DNA of 64,000 nt from Acidimicrobiia bacterium (lineage in GTDB: Bacteria; Actinomycetota; Acidimicrobiia; Spongiisociales; UBA11373), in contig JBBDWO010000007.1 of assembly GCA_040902765.1 (NCBI GenBank), positions 84,113 to 148,112 of the forward strand, read 5' to 3'. Under the pieces are notes generated by a model. It worked only from the letters and a program-made list of their open reading frames with translations. It was not told where the DNA came from and ran no database searches. The position numbers and the translations under genes were made by a program. Shown here piece after piece: positions 25,654-35,208 of this stretch (position 1 is the stretch's first letter; each line of letters opens with the position of its first letter).

Positions 25654-27453
25654 ATGAGGCGTCGACTTGGAGTACTCAGGGAGCTGGTGCGGACCCACGG
25701 CCTTGGCGGCGCTCTGGTCTCCGTTCTGGGATACGTTCGGTGGCGGTTGAGAGGTAGAAAGACACCAACTGGCACGAGCTTGTGGCTCGATGCATATCGA
25801 GACATTGGGCCGGCAGTCCCGGGGTCCGCCTCGTTCACGATCGTCTGCCCGGCGTTCGAGCCGGATCCGAAGTTCCTTCGTGCGTGTGTGCGTTCAGTGA
25901 TCGGTCAGTCCTACTCGAAGTGGGAGATGGTCATCGTCGACGATGGCTCGAGCAATCCGGCTTCCCTCCGCGAGTTGACGCGTTTAGCGAGGCGAGATCG
26001 GCGGATTCGCCTGGTTCGCGCCGATCGCAATGGAGGTATCGCTCAGGCTACGAATCTGGGAGCCGCGGAGGCCAAGGGCGACTACCTGGTGTTCCTCGAC
26101 CACGACGACGAGCTTGCACCCCGGGCACTCGAGTGGCTCAGCACCTGCACGCCTGAGGCCGACTTGATCTACACGGATGAGGACAAGGTCTCGGACGACG
26201 GAACCTACCACTCGCACTTCTTCAAGCCAGCGTGGTCGCCGCGGCTACTTCTCGGTGTGAACTATGTGAACCATGCCACCTGTATTCGCTCATCGCTCTT
26301 CCACGAGGTCGGGGGACTGCGCGAGGGTCTCGAGGGCGTCCAGGACCACGACTTGCTCCTGAGGGTCTCTGAGACCCCGGGCCTGGTGGTGCGGCACCTG
26401 CCGAATCTTCTCTACCACTGGCGTCTCTGGGGCGGGTCGTACTCGGGTAGCCCGGACAAGCGCCGCCGCGTCGAGGAGGCGGGCCTGAAGATGGTCCAAG
26501 AAACCATCGACCGCAGGGGCTGGCGGGCGCACGCGACGCTCGGCAATATGAAGCCGTTCAACTACCGAGTTGTCTTCTCGCCCGATCCGGTCCCTCCGCT
26601 GGTGAAGGTGGTGATTCCGACGCGCGATCGGGTTGAACTACTGAAGGTCGCGGTGGACGGCGTTCTGAACCGTACCGATGGCGTGAGTACTCACCTGGTG
26701 ATCGTGGACAACGGGTCGAGAAAGGCGAAAACCCACGCCTTTCTGTCTGATGTGGCAACCCGTGACGACGTGTCCGTCGTGACCATCGACGATGCATTCA
26801 ACTACTCGAGGTTGTGCAACGAAGGGGTCCTGGCGGGGCCGGATACAGATCATGTGCTGCTGCTCAACAACGACGTGGAGATCCGACATCGTGGTTGGCT
26901 CCTTCAGCTCACCGGTTGGCTGCGAGACCCGGAGGTAGTGGGCGTCGGGCCGCTTCTCCTGTTTCCCGACGGAAGCATTCAACACGCCGGTGTTGTGGTC
27001 GGGTTGGGGGGGATCGCCGGGCACTACGCCCATTCGCAGCCCTACGAACCCAAGACCGGGGCCCTCCACGATCAGGCCCGAGAGGTGGGTTGTCTGACAG
27101 CTGCTTGCTTGCTCGTTCGAACGGCTGACTTTCATGCGCTCGGTGGCCTGGACGAGGACTTGGCCATCGACTTTCAGGATGTGGACTTCTGCCTGAAGCT
27201 CAGAGAGGTCACCGGCGGTGTGCTCATGTACGACCCAACATTTCCGCTCGTACACGCTGAGTCGGCGTCTCGGGGGACGCTCGGGGCCAGCAACGGGTAC
27301 ACCGCGAGCCGCTTTGATTTCCTTTGGGGAGAGGTTCTCTCGGATACCGATCCCTACTACAGCCCGCACTTGAGCAGAACCGAGAGCGACCTGTCTCTAG
27401 CCAGCTTTCCATGGAAATTCGAAGATCGGCGTGGTCGCCTCATGGGGCGTTGA
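25654..27453 (+). CDS. Tandem GT2 glycosyltransferase (rhamnosyltransferase-like)
   Basis: A 599-residue protein. After a basic amphipathic start (MRRRLGVLRELVRTHGLGG, then GYVRWRLRG), residues about 57-300 are one GT2 domain (FTIVCPAFEPDP, VDDGSS, LDHDDEL). Residues about 312-580 are a second (VKVVIPTRDRVELL, VDNGSR, LLNNDVEI). DVDFCLKLREV is typical of WbbL-like transferases. It lies just after the ABC exporter and before the rml genes, so dTDP-linked sugars are plausible donors. A fragment of a close paralogue is at 42199-42561. Confidence 0.85.
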   Translation: MRRRLGVLRELVRTHGLGGALVSVLGYVRWRLRGRKTPTGTSLWLDAYRDIGPAVPGSASFTIVCPAFEPDPKFLRACVRSVIGQSYSKWEMVIVDDGSSNPASLRELTRLARRDRRIRLVRADRNGGIAQATNLGAAEAKGDYLVFLDHDDELAPRALEWLSTCTPEADLIYTDEDKVSDDGTYHSHFFKPAWSPRLLLGVNYVNHATCIRSSLFHEVGGLREGLEGVQDHDLLLRVSETPGLVVRHLPNLLYHWRLWGGSYSGSPDKRRRVEEAGLKMVQETIDRRGWRAHATLGNMKPFNYRVVFSPDPVPPLVKVVIPTRDRVELLKVAVDGVLNRTDGVSTHLVIVDNGSRKAKTHAFLSDVATRDDVSVVTIDDAFNYSRLCNEGVLAGPDTDHVLLLNNDVEIRHRGWLLQLTGWLRDPEVVGVGPLLLFPDGSIQHAGVVVGLGGIAGHYAHSQPYEPKTGALHDQAREVGCLTAACLLVRTADFHALGGLDEDLAIDFQDVDFCLKLREVTGGVLMYDPTFPLVHAESASRGTLGASNGYTASRFDFLWGEVLSDTDPYYSPHLSRTESDLSLASFPWKFEDRRGRLMGR

Positions 27454-27636
27454 TCGTCCGGTCGCGTCAACCGGCGGGTACTCGGGTCCAGACGCCCGTC
27501 CCGACCCCTTGCCACTCAGCGGTTGTCGCAAGTGCAAGGCATTTCCCGGGAACCTTGGTCGCTTGAGCGCGATAGAGGGCACCATGCACTACCTGCGAGT
27601 TCGCGGTAGCCTGCCCGACCTCCAGGGAATGACCAG

Positions 27637-28197
27637 TTGACCACCCACACACCCACCGACATACCTGACGTCGTGCGCATCCAGCCGACCCGGCACGGCG
27701 ATCACCGTGGCTTCTTCTCGGAGACGTTTCGCTCCGAGTGGTTCCCCGTCCTCACGTTTGTACAGGACAACCACTCCATGTCCGCCGAAGTCGGCACCCT
27801 GCGGGGCCTGCATCTGCAGAAGCCGCCGCGGGCCCAGGCCAAGCTGGTGCGGGTCACCCGGGGGGCCATCCTCGACGTCGTCGTCGACATCCGGGCTGGC
27901 TCGCCGACCTTCGGGCATCATGTCGCCGTCGAGCTGAGCGCGCAGAACTGGGAGCAGATCCTCGTGCCCGTCGGAGTCGCCCACGGGTTCATCACCCGGG
28001 AGCCGAACACGGAGGTCCTGTACAAGGTGACGGAGGTCTACTCCGCGCAGGACGAGGTCGGCATAGCCTGGGACGACCCCGACATCGGCATCGACTGGGA
28101 AGTCGAGCCCGCCGAGGTGATCCTTTCGGACCGAGACCGTGGCCACCCACGACTGTCAGAGCTACCCCAGATGTTCACGTATCCGGAGGCACACTGA
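27637..28197 (+). CDS. rmlC: dTDP-4-dehydrorhamnose 3,5-epimerase
   Basis: A 186-residue cupin, the family size, starting at TTG. It has the RmlC signatures HGDHRGFFSETFR, VQDNHSMSAEVGTLRGLHLQ (catalytic His region) and VPVGVAHGFIT. It epimerises C3 and C5 of dTDP-4-keto-6-deoxyglucose on the way to dTDP-L-rhamnose. It is the first gene of rmlC-rmlB-rmlA; rmlB starts 1 bp after its stop. Confidence 0.92.
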   Translation: MTTHTPTDIPDVVRIQPTRHGDHRGFFSETFRSEWFPVLTFVQDNHSMSAEVGTLRGLHLQKPPRAQAKLVRVTRGAILDVVVDIRAGSPTFGHHVAVELSAQNWEQILVPVGVAHGFITREPNTEVLYKVTEVYSAQDEVGIAWDDPDIGIDWEVEPAEVILSDRDRGHPRLSELPQMFTYPEAH

Positions 28198-28198
28198 A

Positions 28199-29170
28199 GT
28201 GAAGCGACGCTACGTGGTCACAGGTGGGGCCGGTTTCATCGGTTCCAATTTCATTCGACACGTCCTCGCCGCCGAGCCGAAAGCCGAAGTCCTCAACCTC
28301 GACCTGCTCACCTACGCCGGGGTGCAGTCGACCGTCGACGAACTCGACGCGAATGATCGCCACACCTTCGTCCGCGGCGACATTCGTGCCCCCGAAGTCG
28401 TCGACGCAGTCGTCGCCGGAGCCGACGTGGTGGTGCATTTTGCCGCAGAGAGCCATGTCGACCGATCGATCAGCGGTCCAACCGAGTTCCTCAGCACGAA
28501 CGTCGTGGGCACTGGAGTTGTGATCGATGCGGCCCGGCGCCACGGCGTACCCCGGTTCGTCCACGTCTCCACCGACGAGGTGTACGGATCGATTGCCGAC
28601 GGGTTCGCCCCCGAGGACGCACGACTCGCCCCATCGTCGCCGTACTCGGCGTCGAAGGCTGGCGCCGATCTCCTCGTCGCCTCGTATACGACCACCTTCG
28701 ACTACCCGTCGATCACCACCCGATGCACCAACAACTTCGGGCCCTACCAGTTCCCGGAGAAGGTGATCCCGCTGTTCGTGACCAACCTTCTCGACGGCAA
28801 GCAGGTCCCGCTGTACGGCGACGGCCTCAACGAGCGAGACTGGCTGTACGTCACCGACCACTGCGCCGCGATCCACCTTCTCGTCGACGAGGGCGAACCC
28901 GGCGAGACATACAACATCGGGGCCGACAACCAGTTGACGAACCTCGACCTCACGATGCGCATCATCGATGCCCTGGGCGCCGACGAGTCGCGCATCGAGT
29001 ACGTCACCGACCGGCCTGGCCACGACCGCCGGTACGCCGTGGACACGGCCAAACTCCGAGCACTGGGCTGGAAGCCGGTGCACGGATTCGAAGACGGCCT
29101 GGCGGCCACCGTCGACTGGTACCGGGACCGAAGGGACTGGTGGCAGCCTCTCAAGGATCGAGCATCGTGA
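28199..29170 (+). CDS. rmlB: dTDP-glucose 4,6-dehydratase
   Basis: A 323-residue SDR enzyme. GTG 28199 is chosen because VTGGAGFIGSNFIRHVL follows at the normal distance and the upstream stop is adjacent. AAESHVDRSISGP, the STDEVYGS region and YSASKAGAD (YxxxK) are the RmlB hallmarks. It makes dTDP-4-keto-6-deoxyglucose, which feeds both RmlC and, probably, the FdtA/FdtB pair at 42661-44183. It overlaps rmlA by 4 bases. Confidence 0.93.
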   Translation: MKRRYVVTGGAGFIGSNFIRHVLAAEPKAEVLNLDLLTYAGVQSTVDELDANDRHTFVRGDIRAPEVVDAVVAGADVVVHFAAESHVDRSISGPTEFLSTNVVGTGVVIDAARRHGVPRFVHVSTDEVYGSIADGFAPEDARLAPSSPYSASKAGADLLVASYTTTFDYPSITTRCTNNFGPYQFPEKVIPLFVTNLLDGKQVPLYGDGLNERDWLYVTDHCAAIHLLVDEGEPGETYNIGADNQLTNLDLTMRIIDALGADESRIEYVTDRPGHDRRYAVDTAKLRALGWKPVHGFEDGLAATVDWYRDRRDWWQPLKDRAS

Positions 29171-30228
29171 GGGGCCTCGTGCTCGCCGGCGGCACCGGAT
29201 CGCGGCTGCGGCCCATCACCTTCTCGATGGCGAAGCAGCTCGTCCCGATCGCCAACAAGCCGATCATCGAGTACGGCCTGGAGGATCTCGCCGAGGCCGG
29301 CGTCACCACGGTCGGCATCGTGATCTCACCCGAGACCGGAGCAGCCATCAGCCGGGCGGTGGAACGGGCGGCAGAGCGGATCGGGCTCGACGCCACCTTT
29401 ATCCTCCAGGACGAACCGCTCGGCCTGGCCCACGCCCTCAAGGTCGCACTGCCCTTCATCGACGGAGACGAGTGTCTGATGTACCTGGGCGACAACCTGG
29501 TCAAGAGCGGGGTCGCCGACGTGGTCCGGGACTTCAAGGAGTTCCAGCCCTCGTGCCAGATCATGCTGTCGCCGGTCGACAACCCGTCCTCCTTCGGCGT
29601 GGCTGACCTCGCCGAGGACGGCAGCATCCGTCGCCTGATCGAGAAGCCGGAGTTTCCGCCATCGAACCTGGCTCTCGTCGGCGTGTACCTGTTCGACGAC
29701 TCGATCGCCGAGGCGGTCCACGCCATCAAGCCGTCGGACCGGGGAGAGTTGGAGATCACCGACGCCATCCAATACCTCGTCGAGACCGGCAGGGAGGTGC
29801 GCGCCTCGATCGTGAGCGGCTGGTGGAAGGACACCGGCACCAGGGATGACTTGCTGGCCGCCCAGCACCTCGTCATCTCCGAGATGGCGCACGAGAACCA
29901 CGGCGAGCTGGTCGACACCACCGTCGACGGGGCCCTGCACCTCGGACGAGGGTCCACGCTCCGGCGCTGCACCGTGGTCGGACCAGCAGTCATCGGAGAC
30001 GATGTGGTGATCGAGGACAGCATCATCGGCCCCGAGGTCTCCATCGGGGACCGCTCCCGGATATCCAACGCCGCGGTTGAGCACTCGATCGTCATCGAAG
30101 GGGCCGTCGTCAACGGCTGGAAGATTCGATCGTCGATCATCGGTCGGGAGGCGAGCCTCGACGGTCACGCCCCTCCCGAGTTCGTGACGATGATGCTCGG
30201 AGAGCGGTCCGAGATCCTGAGGGCGTAA
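29167..30228 (+). CDS. rmlA: Glucose-1-phosphate thymidylyltransferase, long form
   Basis: A 353-residue protein. LAGGTGSRLRPITF is the nucleotidyltransferase signature, followed by MAKQLVPIANKPIIEYGL. Beyond the usual roughly 290 residues of RmlA it carries a C-terminal left-handed beta-helix (VIGDDVVIEDSIIGPEVSIG), as in StrD-type enzymes of actinomycetes. It makes dTDP-glucose for RmlB. GTG 29167 overlaps the rmlB stop. The expected fourth gene, rmlD, is absent here and is found only as a remnant at 33391-33830. Confidence 0.9.
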   Translation: MRGLVLAGGTGSRLRPITFSMAKQLVPIANKPIIEYGLEDLAEAGVTTVGIVISPETGAAISRAVERAAERIGLDATFILQDEPLGLAHALKVALPFIDGDECLMYLGDNLVKSGVADVVRDFKEFQPSCQIMLSPVDNPSSFGVADLAEDGSIRRLIEKPEFPPSNLALVGVYLFDDSIAEAVHAIKPSDRGELEITDAIQYLVETGREVRASIVSGWWKDTGTRDDLLAAQHLVISEMAHENHGELVDTTVDGALHLGRGSTLRRCTVVGPAVIGDDVVIEDSIIGPEVSIGDRSRISNAAVEHSIVIEGAVVNGWKIRSSIIGREASLDGHAPPEFVTMMLGERSEILRA

Positions 30229-30553
30229 CGGGACTCGTCGCGACTCAGCGGCGGAAGGCTCGTCCGGATCACCCCCGCGTCCCGCCGCCAATCCGCCTCG
30301 CGGCGAAGGCCATCTACGCATGCAGCCGGGCATGTGGGGAGGATGGACAAATGTTCCGGGTGGGAAACATCATCTCCGACTAAGCCGTTACGATGACGAT
30401 CCTTCATCCAGTGATATCCAGTGAACTCAAGCCAGCAAAACCCATCCTCCACGTCCGACGGCGCACCTCGTCTGGATACTTCCCCCGTGGTCGTGTCATG
30501 GCTCCAACCTCTCGAAGGTCGGAGCTCCCCCACGAAACCCGGGGAGGTTCAAG
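30229..30553. other. Intergenic stretch with repeated TATCCAGTGA half-sites
   Basis: No gene is seen in these 325 bp between convergent genes. ATCCAGTG occurs twice in tandem (30407-30424). CTGGATACTT at 30472-30481 is the inverted partner, 50 bp away. The same half-sites form a tight inverted repeat at 16433-16471. Confidence 0.4.
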
Positions 30554-32920
30554 TCACTCGGAGCCGTGGATCGTGACGGTTAGAACGTTGATTGGCGTTA
30601 CGGTCCCCCTCGCGGGCCAGCGGTGGGCAATCTCGCGCACCTCCGCAAAGTCTACGAGAGGATAGTGAGGACTCCCGTAGAGGAAGAAGGGCCACTGATG
30701 ATGGACAAGGATGAGGTCCGGAACTTCCGCGACACCGCCAGCGATGGCTGGCTGACGTAGACATGGGAAATACATCCTCAACTGTTGCGCGATCAACGTT
30801 GAACCCCCGCGCTCGCGTGCGAAGACGTCGAGCGACTCGTACGTGAGAACGTAGGGCGCCGAGAACGCCAACCAACCACCCGGGTCTACCGACCCGTCGA
30901 TAGCGATCAGCCTGATGAACGACACGTGTTCGCCGAGCCACGATCCTTCGACCTCCGAGACTAGCCAACTCGGCTCGTATTGCGGCAGGTCAAGTGGAAC
31001 AAGCGGACCATAAGATATCTCCGTTCCGCGTCTGGATGCACCTTGGACGAAGAGCATGTTTCCACCAAGCGTCGGAGCGCCAGCAGTTGATATCAGGACA
31101 TCTTGGGGATCCACGCTGGTAAGGCCGTGCAGTGAGAACCAGGGAGACGCGAACCACCCTGTATCACCGTCCCCGTCGATCCATGAACCCCATGTCATGA
31201 GATCAAGGTCAAGCTGAGCGCCCCTGCTCCGCAGATAGACACCGTCCGACTCAAAGGCAAGACTCGTATGCTCGGATACGAGAGAGTCGCCGATCCCATG
31301 GTCCAGGAGAGACTCCGTTGCCAAGGGAAGGCCTCGTACTCCCGACTCGACCACAATCTCCTCCGACAAGCCACATGTGGAGGTGAAGGCAGCTCTCAGA
31401 TTCTGCTTCGCCAAGCTCCAACCGCCGGGAGACATCAACCCGTCGGCGGTCAACACCGAGAGTGGCACGACCACAGCAAGGCTTAGCGAGATCGACAACA
31501 ACCCAGCGGCCGCTCCATGGAGCCACGGCGTGAACTCGGCGGCAGCTCGTTCGTGCCACAACCGTGCCCTCGCGCGCCGTAACCGAAGGTGTGCAAACAG
31601 CTCAGTAGCAAGCCACGCAGCTACCAGAGACCCAAGCCAGAGCAAGGGGTTGGCCAACACAACCACCAGCGCGTTCAGTATGCCTTGGCTGAAGTCAAGA
31701 TGGCCGAGTGCCAACGAGGTATGCCATCCAAAGCCGCCCGTCCACGCAATGACAGTGAGACCCACCACCCCAATGATGGCGGCCGAAGCGGACTCAAGCG
31801 ACCTATCGGATCGCCGCACGCCGCGCCATCGCCACCATTCAACAGCTATCGCAGCCGCGGCGTATGGCATCAGGGATCCAAGGTGCCACATCCACTTGCT
31901 CGGTGTCCACATAAGGAGTAGAGCTCCGATCATGAGGCTCAAGATCGGGAGATCCGCGACGACATCTCTGCCTCGCCGCCGCTGTCCGAGGAACATGATC
32001 ACGCCGACCAGCGGAAGGGTAACTGTGAGTCTGCGAGCCGAGTTACCGTAATTGACCAATTCCATGTAGCGACTGGGTTCATGACGCCATCCCTGGGCGT
32101 GAGAAGCTTGTGCAGCGGTGCCGTCGACAGCAAGACCAAACCATTCGCGGCCGAGAGGCCCCCATACGAGGAGCAGCAGCAGTGCTGCGCTCACGAGCAG
32201 GATCGCTAGGAGCATGAGCGACCTTTGAAGGAGCGAGATGCGTAGCCATCTCACGACCGCCAGGGTCAACGGAATCGCCGGAGCCAGCACTACCAAGCCC
32301 GCGGGATGAACGGAGACGGCAAACACCACGGCGATCGCGCCCAAGAGGAGGTATCGACCATGTGGCTTCTGGCCGAATCGAACAGCCGCCCAGAGGGCTA
32401 CAGCACCGAGGAAGGCAACAGATGGCTCCGGTCGCAGCGTGACGTTCCAACTCATCCATCCCAAGAGGAACCCCCCTGCCGTCATCATGTGGAGCCCCAG
32501 CGTCGGTGCACGACCAACGCGAGCAGCGATCCGGACCACGATGGAGCGAGTGAGATGCCACACACCGACTCCCGCGAGGACTGCTGGGAGTCGCAACCAG
32601 ACTAGGTCTACGCTCACCCACGAGATGATCCGCAGCAGCGTGAGATGGGGAACCCAAAACGGATTGACGAGATTGAAGTTCGCGTAATAGGTGGCGTACG
32701 CCCCATCGGGCTGATAGTTTTCAACCGCTGCCAACAGCCAGCCGTCGTCCAAGTAGACCGGCCCGACGATCCACAGCAGTGTGAGGGAACCGTAGACCAC
32801 CATGTGATCGGCAGATCGCAGCCATCCCACACTGAGGAAGCGGGTTCGTGCCGTGTTCAACTGGCGCACCTCCCTATCCTCCCTCACGCCAAGCCACCAA
32901 TAGGCAGGGCACTGCGACAA
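30554..32920 (-). CDS. Emb-like arabinosyltransferase (GT-C), lacking the N-terminal domain
   Basis: A 788-residue polytopic protein. Near residue 58 is YLDDGWL (acidic DD pair of the first external loop) and near 160 WNVTLRPEPSVAFLG, both characteristic of the mycobacterial EmbA/B/C family that adds arabinose from decaprenyl-phospho-arabinose. A roughly 350-residue soluble C-terminal part (from about 490) matches the Emb layout. Emb proteins are usually near 1,090 residues and have an extra N-terminal external domain; that domain is missing here, and something like it is encoded separately at 34490. Codon use is less GC-rich than in the neighbours. An internal start near LRSADHMVVYG is possible. 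Confidence 0.75.
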   Translation of the reverse strand: MSQCPAYWWLGVREDREVRQLNTARTRFLSVGWLRSADHMVVYGSLTLLWIVGPVYLDDGWLLAAVENYQPDGAYATYYANFNLVNPFWVPHLTLLRIISWVSVDLVWLRLPAVLAGVGVWHLTRSIVVRIAARVGRAPTLGLHMMTAGGFLLGWMSWNVTLRPEPSVAFLGAVALWAAVRFGQKPHGRYLLLGAIAVVFAVSVHPAGLVVLAPAIPLTLAVVRWLRISLLQRSLMLLAILLVSAALLLLLVWGPLGREWFGLAVDGTAAQASHAQGWRHEPSRYMELVNYGNSARRLTVTLPLVGVIMFLGQRRRGRDVVADLPILSLMIGALLLMWTPSKWMWHLGSLMPYAAAAIAVEWWRWRGVRRSDRSLESASAAIIGVVGLTVIAWTGGFGWHTSLALGHLDFSQGILNALVVVLANPLLWLGSLVAAWLATELFAHLRLRRARARLWHERAAAEFTPWLHGAAAGLLSISLSLAVVVPLSVLTADGLMSPGGWSLAKQNLRAAFTSTCGLSEEIVVESGVRGLPLATESLLDHGIGDSLVSEHTSLAFESDGVYLRSRGAQLDLDLMTWGSWIDGDGDTGWFASPWFSLHGLTSVDPQDVLISTAGAPTLGGNMLFVQGASRRGTEISYGPLVPLDLPQYEPSWLVSEVEGSWLGEHVSFIRLIAIDGSVDPGGWLAFSAPYVLTYESLDVFARERGGSTLIAQQLRMYFPCLRQPAIAGGVAEVPDLILVHHQWPFFLYGSPHYPLVDFAEVREIAHRWPARGTVTPINVLTVTIHGSE

Positions 32921-33390
32921 ACCCCAAAAACACGGCGGACCCTTGCATTAGCGGCGAACGCTACCGGACCACGCCTGGGGTACCTCGTCACTCGCCACGG
33001 CCAGCTGCACCAGGAGATCCCACAAGGACTTCCACTTGCGCTCTGCGAGAACTCGTATGTCGCGGTCTTTGGGCGTCCTTTCCCCAAGTGGTGGTGTTTG
33101 TTCGTCTGACGGTTGTGTGACACCGAGAGTCAAACCGATCTTCAACGAGATTCGGAGAGATAGGAGGCGTGCGCTGCCGCGACGCTCCACGGGACAACGC
33201 ACTTGTGTGTGAACGACCGGCGATGAGCTGGGCCAAGTCCTCCGCCTCTCCTACTTGCCAGCAGGAGAGGTTAGATCACACTCGCTTCGACCTGGGCATG
33301 TACCGACGACCAGATCCTCTGGAGAGCCTGAGAAAGCGACGACGTTCCGGTGTATCCCGTAGGGGGGAGGGCTTAGGACCTCGTTGCAAC

Positions 33391-33830
33391 CTCGTCACTC
33401 ACACCTCGTTGGTGTTCTCTGCAACCCATCGCAGTTTCGTCGTCACCATCCTCGGACTGGCGACGGCACGAAGCGTCGATGTCGTCGCCGACCAGACCGG
33501 CTGTCCAACCTACGCGCCCGACCTCGCCAGCGACGCGATGTGGGCTCTCAAGTGCGGCGTATCTGGGTTGCTCCACGTGAACAACACTGGCGCGACCTGC
33601 TGGTTCGAGTTCGCTTTCGCGCCGCGTGAGCTGAAGCCGGACTGGCGCACGACCGAATCAGACCGACCACCACCGACCAGTTTCCGACCGCGGCACAGCG
33701 ACCCCGATACTCAGTCTTGCGTTCCGAACGCACGACCCGCATTGGACTCGACCCGCTTCCTCTCTGGTCTGAGGCGTTTCACCATGCGGTAACCCACCGG
33801 GCCTTCGCCGGAGGAGCACCACAGCCTTGA
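33391..33830 (+). pseudogene. rmlD: Decayed dTDP-4-dehydrorhamnose reductase (rmlD) remnant
   Basis: The first frame reads TSLVFSATHRSFVVTILGLA, then VADQTGCPTYAPDLA, then LLHVNNTGATCWFEFA: the C-terminal half of RmlD (RTSWVFG, DQxGxPTYAxDLA, HVSNxGxxSWYEFA). Near 33630 the match moves to another frame: AGLAHDRIRPTTTDQFP, AQRPRYSVLRSE, LPLWSEAF, to TGA 33828-33830. At least one frameshift and loss of the N-terminal NAD-binding half make it inactive. A possible scrap of the N-terminus (TTGDELGQVL, near 33215-33245) is weak. It would have completed the rmlCBA pathway. Confidence 0.8.
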
Positions 33831-34489
33831 TACCGACCGAGTCCGCTGCTCTCGGGCCGAGGGGCGCGAGTATCGACCCGACCACCTCTGGTCACGAGCC
33901 GATCAGATGATGCATGAAGGTGCCGGACTCATTCGTGTCCATCTTCCAAGTCAGCTTGTGGATCCAGAAGGCACTGCACAGAGCGGCGAGCCGCTCCTGG
34001 AGCAGGTGTGGAGGGAGAGAGCTGAAGTGCGGGGTCGACTCCTACTGCTCACGCAGTTCCTCGTGCAGCACCACCGCCGCCTCGAGCATGAAGTGAAATG
34101 TGGAAATAGTGGCTCAGGACACTCTCTCGCGACCAGTACTCGAGCAACGCGTCTTCTCTATGCAGGCTGTAGTATCCCGGCTCAAAGTCGACCAGGCTTG
34201 GGGCGAGCCTGCGGGGAGGGAGGACTCCATGGAGGCCAGGTGTCTTGAGCAGCACCTTTGCCGCCGCTTAGGACGGACCGGAGCCGATGCGCCTGGAACT
34301 GCCTCGGCTAGCCCAGCGGCGTCAACGCTGCTTGGTCGCCCTACGACCTCAGAATGACCCGCAGTGTTGCCAACCAACCCCAGCGTTGCCGTGCCGGGAA
34401 CATCCCAATCCCGAGGCGCCGTATTCGGCGCCGTGCCAGGTCTCGACGCCCGTCGAGGATGACGACTCTGCGGAGCGAACACACCTGAG
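33831..34489. other. Non-coding or decayed stretch
   Basis: About 660 bp without a recognisable gene. On the minus strand around 34030-34220 a frame reads FEPGYYSLHREDALLEYW and, after a one-base shift, FHFMLEAAVVLHEELREQ-stop. It looks like a shifted coding remnant of unknown family. The direction and content fit the general decay of this segment. Confidence 0.4.
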
Positions 34490-35188
34490 ATGCCCATCAA
34501 ACCCGAAGTCCGGGGTCTGTATGGGGGCGTGACAGCTGTCGTTCTGGCCGCTGCCGCTCTCGTGCTCTCTGCCCTTTCCGCGCTCACAATCCACCCTGTT
34601 CGAACCACCTACGTGTGGGGCGTACCCACCGCTCCGGCGAATGTCGGCACTGACTCTCAGGTGATCGAGCATCAAGGCAGCTTCACACCGCTCCTCCTAG
34701 CCGCGCACACTCCGGAGAACATCGAGATCACATGGACATGTGATGCGGGGATTGCAGCAACTGGCGGTCACGAGGTAGATGTGTTCGCCACAACAAAGCA
34801 GCGCGACACGGCAGGCGCGCTTCTGCTGACCCTTGTCGATGGAGTCTTCGTACTCACTGTGGCCGGAGAAGCACTTGTTGCTCTCCCATATCGAGCATCC
34901 CCGACTGACTGCTGGTATCGGTTTCATCTGACATCAGATGGCACCTGGCACGCCTATGAAGGCACGGACCTCTTGCACAGCGGGTCGAACGGTGCGTCTC
35001 CCGTGACGACTGGGTTCGCCAGCGATCTCGCCGGCGTGCCCCCTGCAGACGTCGTGGGACAGCTCGAGGTGGCGCTGACCACGCGCCCACACGGCTCCAC
35101 CGGTTCGTCGACCACAAGGGTCATGCAAGCGTTGGCGTTGCTGCTCGGCGGCCTCGCCGTGGTCTGCCTCCTGAAGGCGTGGCGCTAG
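34490..35188 (+). CDS. Membrane protein resembling the separate N-terminal domain of Emb arabinosyltransferases
   Basis: A 232-residue protein. One membrane segment near residues 12-34 is followed by about 170 external residues of beta-rich sequence and a final membrane segment (MQALALLLGGLAVVCLL). This is the layout of the Emb N-terminal part (TM1, external jelly-roll, TM2), with segments like GSFTPLLLAAHTPENIEITW. The next gene is an Emb-like core starting 21 bp downstream, now a pseudogene. It may act in trans with the intact core at 30554. Assignment rests on layout and context only. Confidence 0.6.
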   Translation: MPIKPEVRGLYGGVTAVVLAAAALVLSALSALTIHPVRTTYVWGVPTAPANVGTDSQVIEHQGSFTPLLLAAHTPENIEITWTCDAGIAATGGHEVDVFATTKQRDTAGALLLTLVDGVFVLTVAGEALVALPYRASPTDCWYRFHLTSDGTWHAYEGTDLLHSGSNGASPVTTGFASDLAGVPPADVVGQLEVALTTRPHGSTGSSTTRVMQALALLLGGLAVVCLLKAWR

Positions 35189-35208
35189 GAAGATCTGAGG
35201 CACAGGCA

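Noticed and set aside
33169-33792. A 207-residue intact gene
   Set aside because: Only part of the frame resembles RmlD; the match changes frame near 33630 and the N-terminal half is lost, so it is a remnant.
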